A DNA stretch of 64,000 bases from Methylopila sp. M107 (GCF_000384475.1 NZ_ARWB01000001.1:3041039-3105038), one strand, 5' to 3'. Shown: positions 8,915 through 18,015, counted from the stretch's first letter. Numbers and translations are program-made. The notes: generated from the letters alone by a model not told the origin.

Positions 8915-8928
8915 GTGTACTTAATGGC
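8915..8928. promoter_or_regulatory. Candidate operator shared by the two quinoprotein promoters (copy 2)
   Basis: GTGTACTTAATGGC sits in the AT-rich 172-nt leader of the PQQ dehydrogenase gene. It matches the element in the divergent promoter region around 7471. Just upstream, GATAATAATC and GATTATTAG form a loose inverted pair. This region is the likely promoter of the dehydrogenase gene; no clean -35/-10 pair is evident. Confidence 0.3.
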
Positions 8929-9055
8929 AATAAGCAAGCCCCGAGCCGCCGGCTAACGTCTCACTCATGGGGAAGGACGTCTCCGAGAAGGACGCCGTCC
9001 CGATAAGCGCTCCGAAGCCGTGAGCGCCGAAGTCTCACAAGGGGAGAAACACCGC

Positions 9056-10807
9056 ATGACGTTCCGCGCAACGCTTCTGGCCGCCGCCGGCGCGGCCGCC
9101 CTCCTGGCCGGAGTCGCCTCGCCGGCGCTCGCGGTCACGGACGAAGACATCGCCAACGACGCCAAGACCACCGAAGACGTCGTCACCTACGGCCTCGGCA
9201 ACCAGGGCCAGCGCTTCAGCCCGCTCAAGACGCTCACCCGCGACAACATCAAGAGCCTCGTGCCCGCCTACTCGTTCTCGTTCGGCGGCGAGAAGCAGCG
9301 CGGCCAGGAGAGCCAGGCGCTCGTCAAGGACGGCGTGATCTACGTCACCGGCTCCTACAGCCGCGCCTGGGCCATCAACTCGCGCACCGGCGAGAAGATC
9401 TGGGAATACAACGCCCGTCTTCCCGAGGGCATCCTGCCGTGCTGCGACGTCGTCAACCGTGGCGGCGCGCTCTACGACAACCTGTTCATCTTCGGCACGC
9501 TGGACGCCAAGCTCGTCGCGCTCGACGCCAAGTCCGGCAAGGTCGTGTGGAAGAAGGACGTCGACGACTTCAAGTCCGGCTTCTCCTTCACCTCCGCGCC
9601 GATGATCGTGAAGGGCAAGATCATCACCGGCGTGTCGGGCGGCGAGTTCGGCATCGTCGGCCGCGTCGAGGCGCGCGACGCCAAGACCGGCGAGATCATC
9701 TGGAAGCGTCCGGTGATCGAAGGCCATGTCGGCGAGCTCAACGGCAAGCCCTCCACCATGACCGGCAAGACCAACGAGACCTGGCCGGGCGACATGTGGA
9801 AGTATGGCGGCGGCGCAACCTGGAACGGCGGCACCTACGACGCAGAGACCAACCTGATCTATTACGGCACCGGCAACCCGGGCCCCTGGAACAGCTGGCT
9901 GCGCCCCGGCGACAACAAGTGGTCGGCGTCGCGCATCGCGCTCGATCCCGACACCGGCGAGATCAAGTGGGGCTTCCAGACGACCCCGCATGACGGCTGG
10001 GACTATGACGGCGTGAACGAGTTCGTGTCGTTCGACCTCGTCAAGGACGGCAAGACCATCAAGGCCGGCGCCACCGCCGACCGCAACGGCTTCTTCTACG
10101 TGCTCGACCGCACCAACGGGAAGTTCATCTCGGCCTCGCCCTTCGTGTCCAAGATCACCTGGGCCAAGGGCATCGACGAGAAGGGTCGCCCGATCGAGGA
10201 TCCGGCGTTCCGTCCGGCCGATCCCGGCAAGGAGAAGCAGGGCAAGTCGGTGTTCGCCGTGCCGAGCTTCCTCGGCGGCAAGAACTGGATGCCGATCGGC
10301 TACAGCCCCGAGACCAAGCTGTTCTACGTCCCCTCGAACGAGTGGGGCATGGACATCCACAACGAGCCCGTCGCCTACAAGAAGGGCGCGGCCTATCTCG
10401 GCGCCGGCTTCACCATCAAGCCGATCTTCGAGGACCACATCGGCTCGCTGAAGGCGATCGATCCGGCGACCGGCAAGATCGCCTGGGAGTACAAGAACAA
10501 GGCTCCGCTCTGGGGCGGCGTTCTGAGCACGGCCGGCAACCTCGTCTTCACGGGCACGCCCGAGGGCTTCCTGAAGGCCTTCGACGCCAAGACCGGCGAG
10601 GAAGTCTGGAAGTTCAACGTCGGCACCGGCGTGGTCGCCACCCCGATCACCTGGGAGCAGGACGGCGAGCAGTGGGTCGGCGTCGCGGCCGGCTGGGGCG
10701 GCGCGGTGCCGCTGTGGGGCGGCGAGGTGGCGAAGTCCACTGCCGGCATCACGCAGGGCGGTTCGTTCTGGGCCTTCAAGCTGCCGAAGGAAGTCGCGGC
10801 CCGCTGA
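9056..10807 (+). CDS. PQQ-dependent alcohol dehydrogenase, lanthanide-type (ExaF/PedH-like)
   Basis: The chosen ATG follows a GGGGAG site and gives 583 residues with a signal peptide ending in PALA. The protein is an eight-bladed PQQ propeller with the adjacent-cysteine disulfide (Cys129-Cys130 in PCCDVV), the RPGDNKW block and the active-site segment [11 protein letters not shown]. Asp316 is the expected catalytic base, and Asp318 two residues later is the extra aspartate that marks lanthanide-dependent enzymes. The [10 protein letters not shown] and [16 protein letters not shown] blocks look more like the ethanol dehydrogenase (ExaF/PedH) branch than MxaF/XoxF methanol dehydrogenase. Periplasmic; electrons probably go to the PedF-like cytochrome encoded upstream. 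Exact substrate is uncertain. Confidence 0.85.
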   Translation: MTFRATLLAAAGAAALLAGVASPALAVTDEDIANDAKTTEDVVTYGLGNQGQRFSPLKTLTRDNIKSLVPAYSFSFGGEKQRGQESQALVKDGVIYVTGSYSRAWAINSRTGEKIWEYNARLPEGILPCCDVVNRGGALYDNLFIFGTLDAKLVALDAKSGKVVWKKDVDDFKSGFSFTSAPMIVKGKIITGVSGGEFGIVGRVEARDAKTGEIIWKRPVIEGHVGELNGKPSTMTGKTNETWPGDMWKYGGGATWNGGTYDAETNLIYYGTGNPGPWNSWLRPGDNKWSASRIALDPDTGEIKWGFQTTPHDGWDYDGVNEFVSFDLVKDGKTIKAGATADRNGFFYVLDRTNGKFISASPFVSKITWAKGIDEKGRPIEDPAFRPADPGKEKQGKSVFAVPSFLGGKNWMPIGYSPETKLFYVPSNEWGMDIHNEPVAYKKGAAYLGAGFTIKPIFEDHIGSLKAIDPATGKIAWEYKNKAPLWGGVLSTAGNLVFTGTPEGFLKAFDAKTGEEVWKFNVGTGVVATPITWEQDGEQWVGVAAGWGGAVPLWGGEVAKSTAGITQGGSFWAFKLPKEVAAR

Positions 10808-11016
10808 TCCGAGCGGGACGCAACGCGCCAAACGGGCGGCCGGAGCTCCAACCCGGCCTCCCATTTCCGAACCTGTCTCCCGCGCGCCCGATAGCGTGGG
10901 GGACAGGGGCTGGACGGCGGGAGCGCCGAATTCCGCGGCCACGCCGCAAAGCTCCAAGAGACGATCCGCGCCGGGACTGACGGCTGAAGCCGCGTGAGCT
11001 TGCGGAGGGCGACATC

Positions 11017-11682
11017 GTGCATTTGGCCATTGTCGACGATCACCCGATGTTCCGAGAGGCCCTGCTGGGGGCCGTGATCGTCGCGTTCCCGGACGCCGTG
11101 GTGGACGAAGCGGACTCGCTGAGCTCCGCCTGCGATCTGATCGCGCGGTCCGAGACGATCGACCTGATCCTGCTCGATCTCTCCATGAAGGACGTCAACG
11201 GCTTTGACGGGCTGATCCAGATCAGGGCCCGGTTTCCGCGCGTGCCCATCATCGTGGTGTCCGGGCTCGACGACCCGCAAGTCGTCCACGAGGCCATACG
11301 CTGCGGCGCCGCGGGTTTCGTGCCGAAGGCGTCCGGCAAGGCGCTGCTGACCGAGGCCATCACGGAAATTCTCGGCGGCGGCGTGTTTCTGCCCCGCGAG
11401 TATCGCCGGACGATGCCGGGGCGGGCCGGCAGGAACCTGAACGACATGCTCGAGCGGCTGCGCTCGCTGACGCCGGCGCAGATGCGCGTCCTGTCGCTCG
11501 TCAAGCGCGGCAAACTGAACAAGCAGATCGCCTACGAGCTGAATGTCGGCGAATCGACCATCAAGGCGCACATCTCCGAGATCATGCGCAAGCTCGGCGT
11601 CGCGAGCCGGACGCAGGCCGTCATCGAGACCTCCGCGCTCGATTTCGAAGTGCTCATGACCGGCGCCCGTTCGGGCGAGTAG
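11017..11682 (+). CDS. LuxR/NarL-type response regulator (AgmR/ExaE-like)
   Basis: The GTG start follows GGAGGGC and gives 221 residues. The receiver domain occupies about 1-120 with the acidic pair DDH at the N-terminus, phosphoacceptor Asp54 in LILLDLSM, and Lys in VPKASG. The C-terminal LuxR helix-turn-helix is at about 150-210 (LTPAQMRVLSLVKRGKLNKQ, GESTIKAHISEIMRKL). Regulators of this type (AgmR, ExaE, PedR) switch on PQQ alcohol dehydrogenase genes. Its place 209 nt after the dehydrogenase makes the same job likely here. No partner histidine kinase lies next to it. Confidence 0.8.
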   Translation: MHLAIVDDHPMFREALLGAVIVAFPDAVVDEADSLSSACDLIARSETIDLILLDLSMKDVNGFDGLIQIRARFPRVPIIVVSGLDDPQVVHEAIRCGAAGFVPKASGKALLTEAITEILGGGVFLPREYRRTMPGRAGRNLNDMLERLRSLTPAQMRVLSLVKRGKLNKQIAYELNVGESTIKAHISEIMRKLGVASRTQAVIETSALDFEVLMTGARSGE

Positions 11683-11868
11683 ATCGCCTCGCCCGCAGGC
11701 TTCGGCGGCCTTGCGGCGCGTCTCGCGGGCTCGACGTCCGGACTTGCGGCTGCAGCTGCGCCGCCCCCGCTATTCCTTGACGGCCAGACTCGATAGGGCG
11801 TGGCGCCGGTCGTCCGGCCTGTCTGCGGCGCTCGCCGCGACATCCCGAAGCCTGTTCCGGAAACGACG

Positions 11869-11895
11869 AAAGCCGCGGGGCGACCCGCGGCTTTT
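11869..11895. terminator. Bidirectional terminator next to tRNA-Gly
   Basis: A 10-bp stem AAGCCGCGGG / CCCGCGGCTT with a 4-nt loop is followed by TTTT on the plus strand and by TTT on the minus strand. It lies just downstream of the minus-strand tRNA gene. Confidence 0.65.
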
Positions 11896-11910
11896 CGGCA
11901 GTCTTGAAAC

Positions 11911-11985
11911 TGGAGCGGGCGATGGGATTCGAACCCACGACCCCAACCTTGGCAAGGTTGTGCTCTACCCCTGAGCTACGCCCGC
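11911..11985 (-). tRNA. tRNA-Gly(GCC), CCA encoded
   Basis: On the minus strand the acceptor arm GCGGGCG pairs with CGCCCGC. The D-arm GCTC/GAGC, anticodon stem CAACC/GGTTG with loop TTGCCAA, and T-arm GTGGG TTCGAAT CCCAT are all complete. The anticodon is GCC (glycine). The 3' CCA is encoded in the DNA. Confidence 0.97.
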
Positions 11986-12156
11986 GTCACCAGTCTCGCG
12001 CGAGGCCTCGGGCCACCGCGAATGGGCGCTTCATGCCGCAACGGCTCCGCGAATGCAAGCCGTCTCGACGCCGATCCGACACGATCCTCGCAGACGGCTG
12101 GCAAAGTTCGCGGCTTCGTGGCGAGATGGCGGGGGAGCAACTGGAGGGGCGGTTCC

Positions 12157-12498
12157 ATGGCGCAGTACCAAATGCCGTTTTCGGGCGACGTGTCGCAGGC
12201 GTCCAAGATCTTCACCTCCGCCTTTTCGGCGGTGGGCAGCCAGTTCGGCTTCATCAACATCCACACCTCGCGGTCGAGCGCGCCCGAGGTGGAGGAGCAG
12301 GTGCTGCAGGAGGTGGGGAGCTACGGAAAGCAGATCGGCCAGATCAGCGACGTGCTGGCCCTGCTGCTGGCGAAGCTGCCGCCCGACACGGTCTTCTCGC
12401 CCGACGAGAAGAAGGCGATCGCGCGGTTCGAGGTGACGCTCGACGCGGTCAACGCGATCAAGCTGCAGAACAAGCGCGAGCCGCTCCGGATCGGGTAG
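12157..12498 (+). CDS. Conserved hypothetical small protein
   Basis: The 113-residue protein begins MAQYQMPFSGD after a GGAGGGGCGG ribosome site. It is predicted soluble and mostly helical, with no signal peptide, cysteines or recognised catalytic motif. The middle (EVEEQVLQEVGSYGKQIGQI) and end (AIARFEVTLDAVNAIKLQNK) look like amphipathic helices. Only 8 nt separate it from the ProX-like gene, so the two are probably co-transcribed. I do not recognise the family. Confidence 0.65.
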   Translation: MAQYQMPFSGDVSQASKIFTSAFSAVGSQFGFINIHTSRSSAPEVEEQVLQEVGSYGKQIGQISDVLALLLAKLPPDTVFSPDEKKAIARFEVTLDAVNAIKLQNKREPLRIG

Positions 12499-12506
12499 GC
12501 CCGATC

Positions 12507-12998
12507 ATGGCGCCTGGCCGCGCGGACCTGTTCGCATTTCTGGACCGCATCGGCGTCAAGACCGAGACGATCGAGCATGAGGCGGTCTTCACGGTCGCCG
12601 AATCCGCGCATCTTCGGGCGCGGATCGCGGGCGGCAAATCGAAGAACCTGTTCCTCAAGGACAAGAAGGGCCGGCTGTTCCTGCTGGTCGCCGAGGATGA
12701 GGCGGTCGTCGACCTCAAGCGCATCCACGAAAAGCTCGGCGGACAGGGCCGTGTGTCGTTCGGTTCGGCAGACCTGCTGCTGGAGGTTCTGGGCGTGACG
12801 CCGGGCTCCGTGACGCCGTTCGCGGCCATCAACGACACGGCGGGACGGGTGACGGTCGCGCTCGACGCCGGATTGATGGCGAAGGGGCGGGTGAACTTCC
12901 ATCCGCTCGAGAACACGGCGACCACCGCGATCGAGGCCGAGGATCTGGTGCGGTTTCTCAAGGAGACGGGGCACGAGCCGATCGTGCTGGAGCTGTAG
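12507..12998 (+). CDS. ProX/YbaK-type prolyl-tRNA editing (deacylase) protein
   Basis: The 163-residue protein is a stand-alone aminoacyl-tRNA editing domain: FAFLDRIGVKTETIEHEAVFTV, then KSKNLFLKDKKGRLFLLV and the DTAGRVTVALD / VNFHPLENTATTAI region. This matches the PrdX/ProXp branch of the YbaK fold, which removes alanine wrongly attached to tRNA-Pro. The key lysine of the family is likely in KSKNLFLKDKKG. It follows a small unknown gene by 8 nt. Confidence 0.8.
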   Translation: MAPGRADLFAFLDRIGVKTETIEHEAVFTVAESAHLRARIAGGKSKNLFLKDKKGRLFLLVAEDEAVVDLKRIHEKLGGQGRVSFGSADLLLEVLGVTPGSVTPFAAINDTAGRVTVALDAGLMAKGRVNFHPLENTATTAIEAEDLVRFLKETGHEPIVLEL

Positions 12999-13074
12999 CA
13001 GATAGGTCTAGCTTGTGTGGTGCTCGTCGGCCGGCAAACTGACGAGCGTTGGACGACGAATCGAGACGGAAACG

Positions 13075-13858
13075 ATGCCAACCAAACTCCCGGTGTTCGC
13101 GACGATCAGGACGGCGATCGTTGATGCATTTCGGGTCGTTCAATCGATGCCCGCCGCGATCGGTCTTCTGTTCTGCGCTTTCCTCGCCATGAACTTCTCG
13201 GCGCAGGCGATGACTCCCGATCCACTGAACGTCAGGCTCGATTTCGCGCTGTTCTATTCCTCCGTTGCGACGTCGATCCTGTTCTCGCTCGTTGCGGCCC
13301 CGGTCGCGGTTTTGATCCATCGTTGGATCATCCTCGGGGAGGATACCGGACTTGGTTCGGCGCCTGGTTTGGTCGGAGAGATCGTTCGCTTTTATCTCGT
13401 GCTGATCGTTGCACGAATTTTGACGAAGCTCATCATCTTGCCAGCCGCCATCGACGAGGATTCGGGAGCGATGGTCTTCGTGGGCCTTATCGTCTGGATC
13501 AGCGCGATACCTGTCCGTCAGGCTGACGACGGTCTTCCCGGCGATCGCGGTCGACGCGGAGCCCAGTCCGATCCGGTCCGGCTGGCGGGCGTCGAGCGGC
13601 GTCTTCTGGCGCATCGTCGCGATCTGGATGCTGGCCGGCCTGCCCCTGCTTCTCGGTTTCAGGGCGCTGGGCCAGCTGGCGAAGACGGCGACGCCGCAGG
13701 GCCCACTGGTCGACCTGTTGCTGCAAACCGTGGGATCGACGGTCTGGCTGGTGGCTTTGACCGCGATTGCATCGCGCATCTATCTCTTCAGGATGGGCGC
13801 GAGAACGTCGCTGCGCGCACACGCAGTAGACAGACCCCTCAGTGCGCGCGCGCCGTGA
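13075..13858 (+). pseudogene. Membrane protein gene broken by a frameshift
   Basis: The frame from ATG 13075 encodes membrane helices (AAIGLLFCAFLAMNFSAQ, SSVATSILFSLVAAPVAVLI, VFVGLIVWISA). It then runs into non-membrane, arginine-rich sequence near 13510. From about 13512 the next frame carries the natural continuation: VRLTTVFPAIAVDAE, then FWRIVAIWMLAGLPLLLGF and further helices to a stop at 13858. A one-base indel near 13505-13515 would join the two into a protein of about 260 residues. It may be a real pseudogene or an assembly error. The 3' end overlaps the convergent polyprenyl synthase gene. Confidence 0.65.
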
Positions 13859-14861
13859 CGAACTCCACCACGTCGATCAGCGCCTGCGCTTCGGGGCGGT
13901 CCTGGAACAGCCCCAGCGCGTCGCGGGCGATCGCGCCGTAGTGGCGGGCTCGGGCGATCGTGTCGTCGATCGCGCCGTGCTTGATGAGCAGCCGCAGCGC
14001 TTCAGCAAGGTCCGCGTCCTCGGCCTCTCCGTTCTCGAGCGTGCGCTTCCAGAAGGCGCGCTCCTCCCCCGATCCGCGCCGATAGGCGAGCACCACGGGG
14101 AGGGTGATCTTGCCCTCGCGAAAGTCGTCTCCGACCTTCTTGCCGAGGGCGCCTTCGCGCCCGCCATAGTCGAGCGCGTCGTCGACCAGCTGGAACGCGA
14201 CGCCGAGGTTCATGCCGTAGGAGCGGGCCGCGGCCTGCTCCTCGCGCGGGCGGTTGGCGATCACCGGCCCGACTTCGCAGGCGGCGGCGAACAAAGCGGC
14301 GGTCTTGCCGCGGATGACGGCGAGATACTCGTCCTCCGTCGTCGCGGTGTTCTTCGCCGCGGCGAGCTGCATCACCTCGCCCTCGGCGATCACGGCCGCC
14401 GCGTCGGCGAGGATCCTCAGCGCCTCGAGCGAGCCGACCTCGACCATCATCTTGAAGGCCTGGCCGAGCAGGAAGTCGCCGACCAGCACGCTCGCCTCGT
14501 TGCCCCACAGCATGCGGGCCGCGAGCTTGCCGCGGCGCATCTCGGAGCCGTCCACCACGTCGTCGTGCAGCAGGGTCGCCGTGTGCATGAACTCGACCGA
14601 GGCCGCGAGCTTCACGTCGCCGTCGCCCGAATAGCCGCAGAGCGCGGCGGTCGCGAGCGTCAGCATGGGCCTGAGCCGCTTGCCGCCGGAGGAGATCAGG
14701 TGGTTCGCGACCTCGGGGATCATCTCGACGTCGGAGCCGGTGCGCGACAGGATGAAGGCGTTGACGCGCTCCATGCCGGGCGTGACGAGCGCGAGCAGCG
14801 GCCCGAGCCCGGCCGGCTCCGAAGATGACTGACGTCCCTGAAACGGCGTGACGACGCCCAA
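13839..14861 (-). CDS. ispB: Polyprenyl (octaprenyl/decaprenyl) diphosphate synthase
   Basis: The protein has both aspartate-rich motifs of trans-prenyltransferases: LLHDDVVD near residue 97 and LVDDALDYGG near 225. It also has the GGKRLRP substrate-binding block. It makes the long isoprenoid tail of ubiquinone from IPP and FPP. The TTG at 14861 is chosen because the protein then starts LGVVTPFQGR and is 340 residues, the usual family size. An ATG at 14933 would add 24 atypical basic residues. The 3' end overlaps the broken membrane gene on the other strand by 20 nt. Confidence 0.88.
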   Translation of the reverse strand: MGVVTPFQGRQSSSEPAGLGPLLALVTPGMERVNAFILSRTGSDVEMIPEVANHLISSGGKRLRPMLTLATAALCGYSGDGDVKLAASVEFMHTATLLHDDVVDGSEMRRGKLAARMLWGNEASVLVGDFLLGQAFKMMVEVGSLEALRILADAAAVIAEGEVMQLAAAKNTATTEDEYLAVIRGKTAALFAAACEVGPVIANRPREEQAAARSYGMNLGVAFQLVDDALDYGGREGALGKKVGDDFREGKITLPVVLAYRRGSGEERAFWKRTLENGEAEDADLAEALRLLIKHGAIDDTIARARHYGAIARDALGLFQDRPEAQALIDVVEFVTARAH

Positions 14862-14955
14862 GATGGTACGCTCCCGTTGGCCTTTGACAGGCCGCGGAAC
14901 GTAGCCAGCGCGCATCAGGCCGGCAAGGCGCAAATCCGTCGAGGCGAGTCTCGCC

Positions 14956-15054
14956 TCAGCCTCCGGCGAGCAATGCGCGGGCGGCGAGAAGCTTTTCGGA
15001 GGCGAGCAGAAGGATCGAGACTGCGATCAGAAGGGCGACCAGTTCCGTGCGCAT
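14956..15054 (-). CDS. Small single-helix membrane protein (32 aa)
   Basis: A 32-residue frame begins MRTELVALLIAVSILLLAS after a strong GGGGGAC ribosome site 7 nt upstream. The first half is one hydrophobic helix and the rest is alanine/leucine-rich and amphipathic. It lies upstream of the polyprenyl synthase on the same strand. Small size makes the call tentative. Confidence 0.35.
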   Translation of the reverse strand: MRTELVALLIAVSILLLASEKLLAARALLAGG

Positions 15055-15235
15055 CTCTGAAGTCCCCCGCAATCAACCGCTACCGGGGAAAGGGAATACT
15101 TTTGTCGATAGGCCGAAGTGGGGCGAGAGCTGGGCGTTTTTCGTCCAAATCGTAAAGCGCGGCTAACCATAAGCGGCGTTTGGCGAATTGCCCGCGCGAG
15201 GGCGGACCTGCAATGTGGCGCGCGGAGGTGGTCCG

Positions 15236-15466
15236 ATGCACGAGATTCTCAGATCGAACGATCCGGTGCTGTTGTCCTTCGCGCGTTCGACGCTCGAAGG
15301 GGAGGGCGTCGAATGCTTCGTGCTCGACGGCAATATGAGCGTGCTGGAGGGTTCCCTCGGAATCCTCGCAAGCCGGATGCTGGTGACGGAGGACGACGCC
15401 CCGCGCGCGCGGCGCCTGCTGATCGAGAGCGGCCTGTCGCACGAATTGAGACCCGAGCCGGAATGA
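15236..15466 (+). CDS. DUF2007 domain protein
   Basis: The 76-residue protein has the DUF2007 pattern: EILRSNDPVLLSFARSTLEGEGVECFVLD, an acidic middle and LVTEDDAPRARRLL. The family is a small ferredoxin-like fold proposed to sense or regulate signals; its function is not established. The stop overlaps the methyltransferase start (ATGA), so the two are translationally coupled, as seen in many alphaproteobacteria. Confidence 0.82.
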   Translation: MHEILRSNDPVLLSFARSTLEGEGVECFVLDGNMSVLEGSLGILASRMLVTEDDAPRARRLLIESGLSHELRPEPE

Positions 15467-16239
15467 CCACGGAGGCTGCGGCCGACGCGGCCGAGTGGCT
15501 GACCGACGACCTGTTCTATGGCGGGGCCCTGCGGTTGCTGCAGCCAAAGCGCGGCCATCGCTTCGGCGGCGACGCCGCGCTGCTGGTCGCCGCGGCCCGC
15601 TCGCGTCTTGCGCCCGGCGACAGGATCGTGGATCTCGGCGCCGGCGTCGGGGCCGTCGGCCTCGCGCTCGTGATGCTTGGCGCGGGGCGGGCGCTCCTTG
15701 TCGAGATCGATCCGGCGCTGTCGGCGCTGTCCGTTCGAAACGCCGCGCGGAACGGGCTCGGCGAACGCGTCCAGGCGCTGGCGGGGGACGTGTCCGAGGC
15801 GGGCCGCGATCCGGAGTCCGGCGCCGGCGCCGCGCAACTCGTCGTGATGAACCCGCCCTTCGACGACGCGTCGCGTTTCCGGGCCTCTCCGGACGCCGCC
15901 AAGGCGCGCGCCCATGTCGACGGCGGGAGCGTCGCTCCGGACTGGATCGCGGCCGCAGGGCGTCTGCTAGAGCCCGGCGGCGCGCTGGTGCTGATCCACC
16001 GTCCCGAGGCGTCGCCCGAGCTGCTCGCGGCGCTCGAAGTCGGCTTCGGCGACGTCCGCCTTCTGGCCGTGCATCCGCGCGTCGGATCGCCGGCGGCGCG
16101 CGTGCTGATCGCGGCGCGCAAGGGCGGCTTCGGTCCGCCGGGCGAAAAGCCGCCGCTGGCGATGCACGGGCCGGACGGCCGCTTCACGCCGGAGGCGGAT
16201 GCGGCGCAGCGCGGTCGGGCGGCCCTCGACCTGAGCTGA
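15463..16239 (+). CDS. tRNA1(Val) adenine-N6 methyltransferase-like (TrmN6 family)
   Basis: The 258-residue SAM-dependent methyltransferase has the SAM-binding motif VDLGAGVGAVGLAL (motif I) and the catalytic NPPF motif (VMNPPFDD) typical of adenine-N6 methyltransferases. The GGDAALLVAAA block before motif I is characteristic of TrmN6/YfiC. It is expected to methylate A37 of tRNA1(Val). It overlaps the DUF2007 gene by 4 nt and is followed by a hairpin terminator. Confidence 0.82.
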   Translation: MTTEAAADAAEWLTDDLFYGGALRLLQPKRGHRFGGDAALLVAAARSRLAPGDRIVDLGAGVGAVGLALVMLGAGRALLVEIDPALSALSVRNAARNGLGERVQALAGDVSEAGRDPESGAGAAQLVVMNPPFDDASRFRASPDAAKARAHVDGGSVAPDWIAAAGRLLEPGGALVLIHRPEASPELLAALEVGFGDVRLLAVHPRVGSPAARVLIAARKGGFGPPGEKPPLAMHGPDGRFTPEADAAQRGRAALDLS

Positions 16240-16251
16240 CACGAAAAGAAA

Positions 16252-16285
16252 GAGGGCCGGAAGCGGCGATGCGCTTCCGGCCCTC
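16252..16285. terminator. Convergent terminator
   Basis: A perfect 14-bp stem GAGGGCCGGAAGCG / CGCTTCCGGCCCTC with a 6-nt loop lies between the convergent methyltransferase and small secreted-protein genes. On the minus strand it is followed by TTTCTTTT, so it terminates the minus-strand gene best. Confidence 0.75.
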
Positions 16286-16329
16286 CCGGAGACGAGGCGC
16301 CGGCCCGAAGGCCGGCGCGGACGTCTCGA

Positions 16330-16638
16330 TCAACGGCAGACGCGATAGCCGTACGGATCGATCCAGCACCGACGGTAGCTGCGGTAGTAGCGCGGACGCG
16401 GCGCGACATAGATGCCGAAGCGCGGGCCGCCCCATCCGCGACGATAGCCACGGCCATAATAGCCGCGGCCGTAGCCGTAGCGGCGGCCGCGCCAGCCGAC
16501 GTTCTGGATGTCGCCGCTGGCGACGTTGAGCTTGGCGAACCCCGTGGCGCCGGCCTCGGCGGCAGCGGCCGGAGCCGCGGCGCCGATGGCGAGTCCGCCG
16601 GCGGCGACCGCAGCGGCGAGAACGTAATTGCGAATCAT
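16330..16638 (-). CDS. Small secreted Gly/Tyr/Arg-rich protein
   Basis: The 102-residue protein has a GAGGAGG ribosome site and a signal peptide (1-27, ending AAAAE). The mature part is rich in Gly, Arg and Tyr, with repeats such as RRYGYGRGYYGRGYRRGWGG, then a two-cysteine end (RRCWIDPYGYRVCR). This composition is common in small rhizobial exported proteins of unknown function. It is followed by a terminator on its own strand. Confidence 0.72.
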   Translation of the reverse strand: MIRNYVLAAAVAAGGLAIGAAAPAAAAEAGATGFAKLNVASGDIQNVGWRGRRYGYGRGYYGRGYRRGWGGPRFGIYVAPRPRYYRSYRRCWIDPYGYRVCR

Positions 16639-16847
16639 ACTGTCCTCCTCGCGGGCCCGGAAGGATGGCGACGGCTCCCGCCGTCTCCGCGTCCCCCTCT
16701 CCGCACCTTGCGGAGCCGAACCGGGTCCCATTTGATCGTGAAGATATCGAACGTCTGCTGAACCGAGACTGAGATCGCCATTCATTCGGCGTTCATTCGC
16801 CGGGCGTCCCGTTGTGCCGGCCGGCGGCGACGCTATCTCCTTCTCCC

Positions 16848-17738
16848 ATGAACGCAACCATCAGCCGCTCCCTGCGCCGCGTATTCAATCCGATTTTGCC
16901 GGCAGGGTTAAAGCAGGACCGCGCCGTCGTGCCCGTGGTGCGCCTGACCGGCGCGATCGGGATCGGCTCGCCGCTGCGCCCGGCGCTGACGCTGGCCTCC
17001 GTGGCGGGGCCGCTCGAGAAGGCGTTCTCGACCAAGGGCGCGAAGGAGATCGCGCTGGTGATCAATTCGCCCGGCGGCTCGGCCGCGCAGGCGCATCTGA
17101 TCTACGGCCGCATCCGCCAGCTCGCCGTGCAGCACGACATCGGCGTCGCCGCCTTCGTCGAGGACGCGGCGGCCTCGGGCGGATACATGATCGCCTGCGC
17201 GGCCGACGAGATCGTCGCCGACCCCGCCTCGATCGTCGGCTCGATCGGCGTGGTGTCGTCTGGCTTCGGCTTCGACCGGGCGATCGAGCGCCTGTCGATC
17301 GAGCGGCGGCTCTACACCTCCGGCGAGAACAAGGCGATCCTCGATCCGTTCAGCCCCGAAAAGGCGGAGGACGTCGAGCGGCTGAAGGAGATCCAGCACG
17401 AGATCCACGAGCTGTTCATCGCGCTCGTGAAGGAGCGGCGCGGCAAGGCCTTGGGCTCGGATCCGGAGCTCTTCAGCGGCGCGTTCTGGACCGGGCAGAC
17501 GGGCCTCGGCCTTGGCCTCGTCGACCGGCTCGGCGACATCCGCTCGACCATGCGCGAGCGCTGGGGCGACAAGGTGGAGCTGCGCGCGATGACGCCGAAG
17601 ACGTCGCTCCTGAAGCGCCTGACGGGCCGAGGCGCCTCGGGCGACGTGGGAACAGGCCTTGCGCTCGGCACGGGGCTCGCCGAGGAGGCGATCGAGGCGC
17701 TGGAACGGCGCGCCGTCTGGGCGCGTTTCGGCCTGTAG
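16848..17738 (+). CDS. S49-family serine protease (SohB/SppA-like)
   Basis: The 296-residue protein has the S49 signature: INSPGGSAAQAHLIYGRI, then the catalytic serine in EDAAASGGYMIACAAD and the GSIGV block. The general-base lysine is expected in SGENKAILDPFS. The family cleaves signal-peptide remnants or membrane proteins. It is short (the single-domain SohB-like form). The N-terminus lacks a clear membrane segment, so localisation is uncertain. A small membrane-associated protein gene follows 43 nt later. Confidence 0.85.
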   Translation: MNATISRSLRRVFNPILPAGLKQDRAVVPVVRLTGAIGIGSPLRPALTLASVAGPLEKAFSTKGAKEIALVINSPGGSAAQAHLIYGRIRQLAVQHDIGVAAFVEDAAASGGYMIACAADEIVADPASIVGSIGVVSSGFGFDRAIERLSIERRLYTSGENKAILDPFSPEKAEDVERLKEIQHEIHELFIALVKERRGKALGSDPELFSGAFWTGQTGLGLGLVDRLGDIRSTMRERWGDKVELRAMTPKTSLLKRLTGRGASGDVGTGLALGTGLAEEAIEALERRAVWARFGL

Positions 17739-17781
17739 TTTCCGGCTTGACGCCGACGCGAAGGAACCGGACTGTCGCCCC

Positions 17782-18015
17782 ATGGCCGCAAAAGACATCC
17801 TCAAGACGATCTCGGACGCCAAGATGCCAGCCCCCTTGCTCGTCGTCGCAGCAGCCGCCGCCGGCGCCGCCATCGGCTACAAGGCGCTGAAGCGCGAATG
17901 GGCGCGGGTCAACTCGCGCCTCGACGAGGCCGAGAAGGTCGAGGCCGAGACCAACAAGGCGAACCGCCCGACCCTGAAGAAGGACAAGGCGAGCGGGGAG
18001 TGGCGGCCGGGATGA
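17782..18015 (+). CDS. Small membrane-anchored hypothetical protein
   Basis: The 77-residue protein has one hydrophobic helix (LLVVAAAAAGAAIGYKAL, about 19-36) followed by a charged helical tail (RVNSRLDEAEKVEAETNKAN) that could form a short coiled coil. It lies 43 nt after the S49 protease on the same strand and may be co-transcribed. The family was not recognised. Confidence 0.55.
   Translation: MAAKDILKTISDAKMPAPLLVVAAAAAGAAIGYKALKREWARVNSRLDEAEKVEAETNKANRPTLKKDKASGEWRPG

Noticed and set aside
9035-10957. Long open frame antisense to the PQQ dehydrogenase
   Set aside because: It mirrors the codon structure of the real gene in high-GC DNA, has no ribosome site and no family features.
12031-12264. 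Overlapping frames on both strands across the small conserved gene
   Set aside because: Only the plus-strand frame from 12157 has a strong ribosome site and spacing consistent with the next gene.
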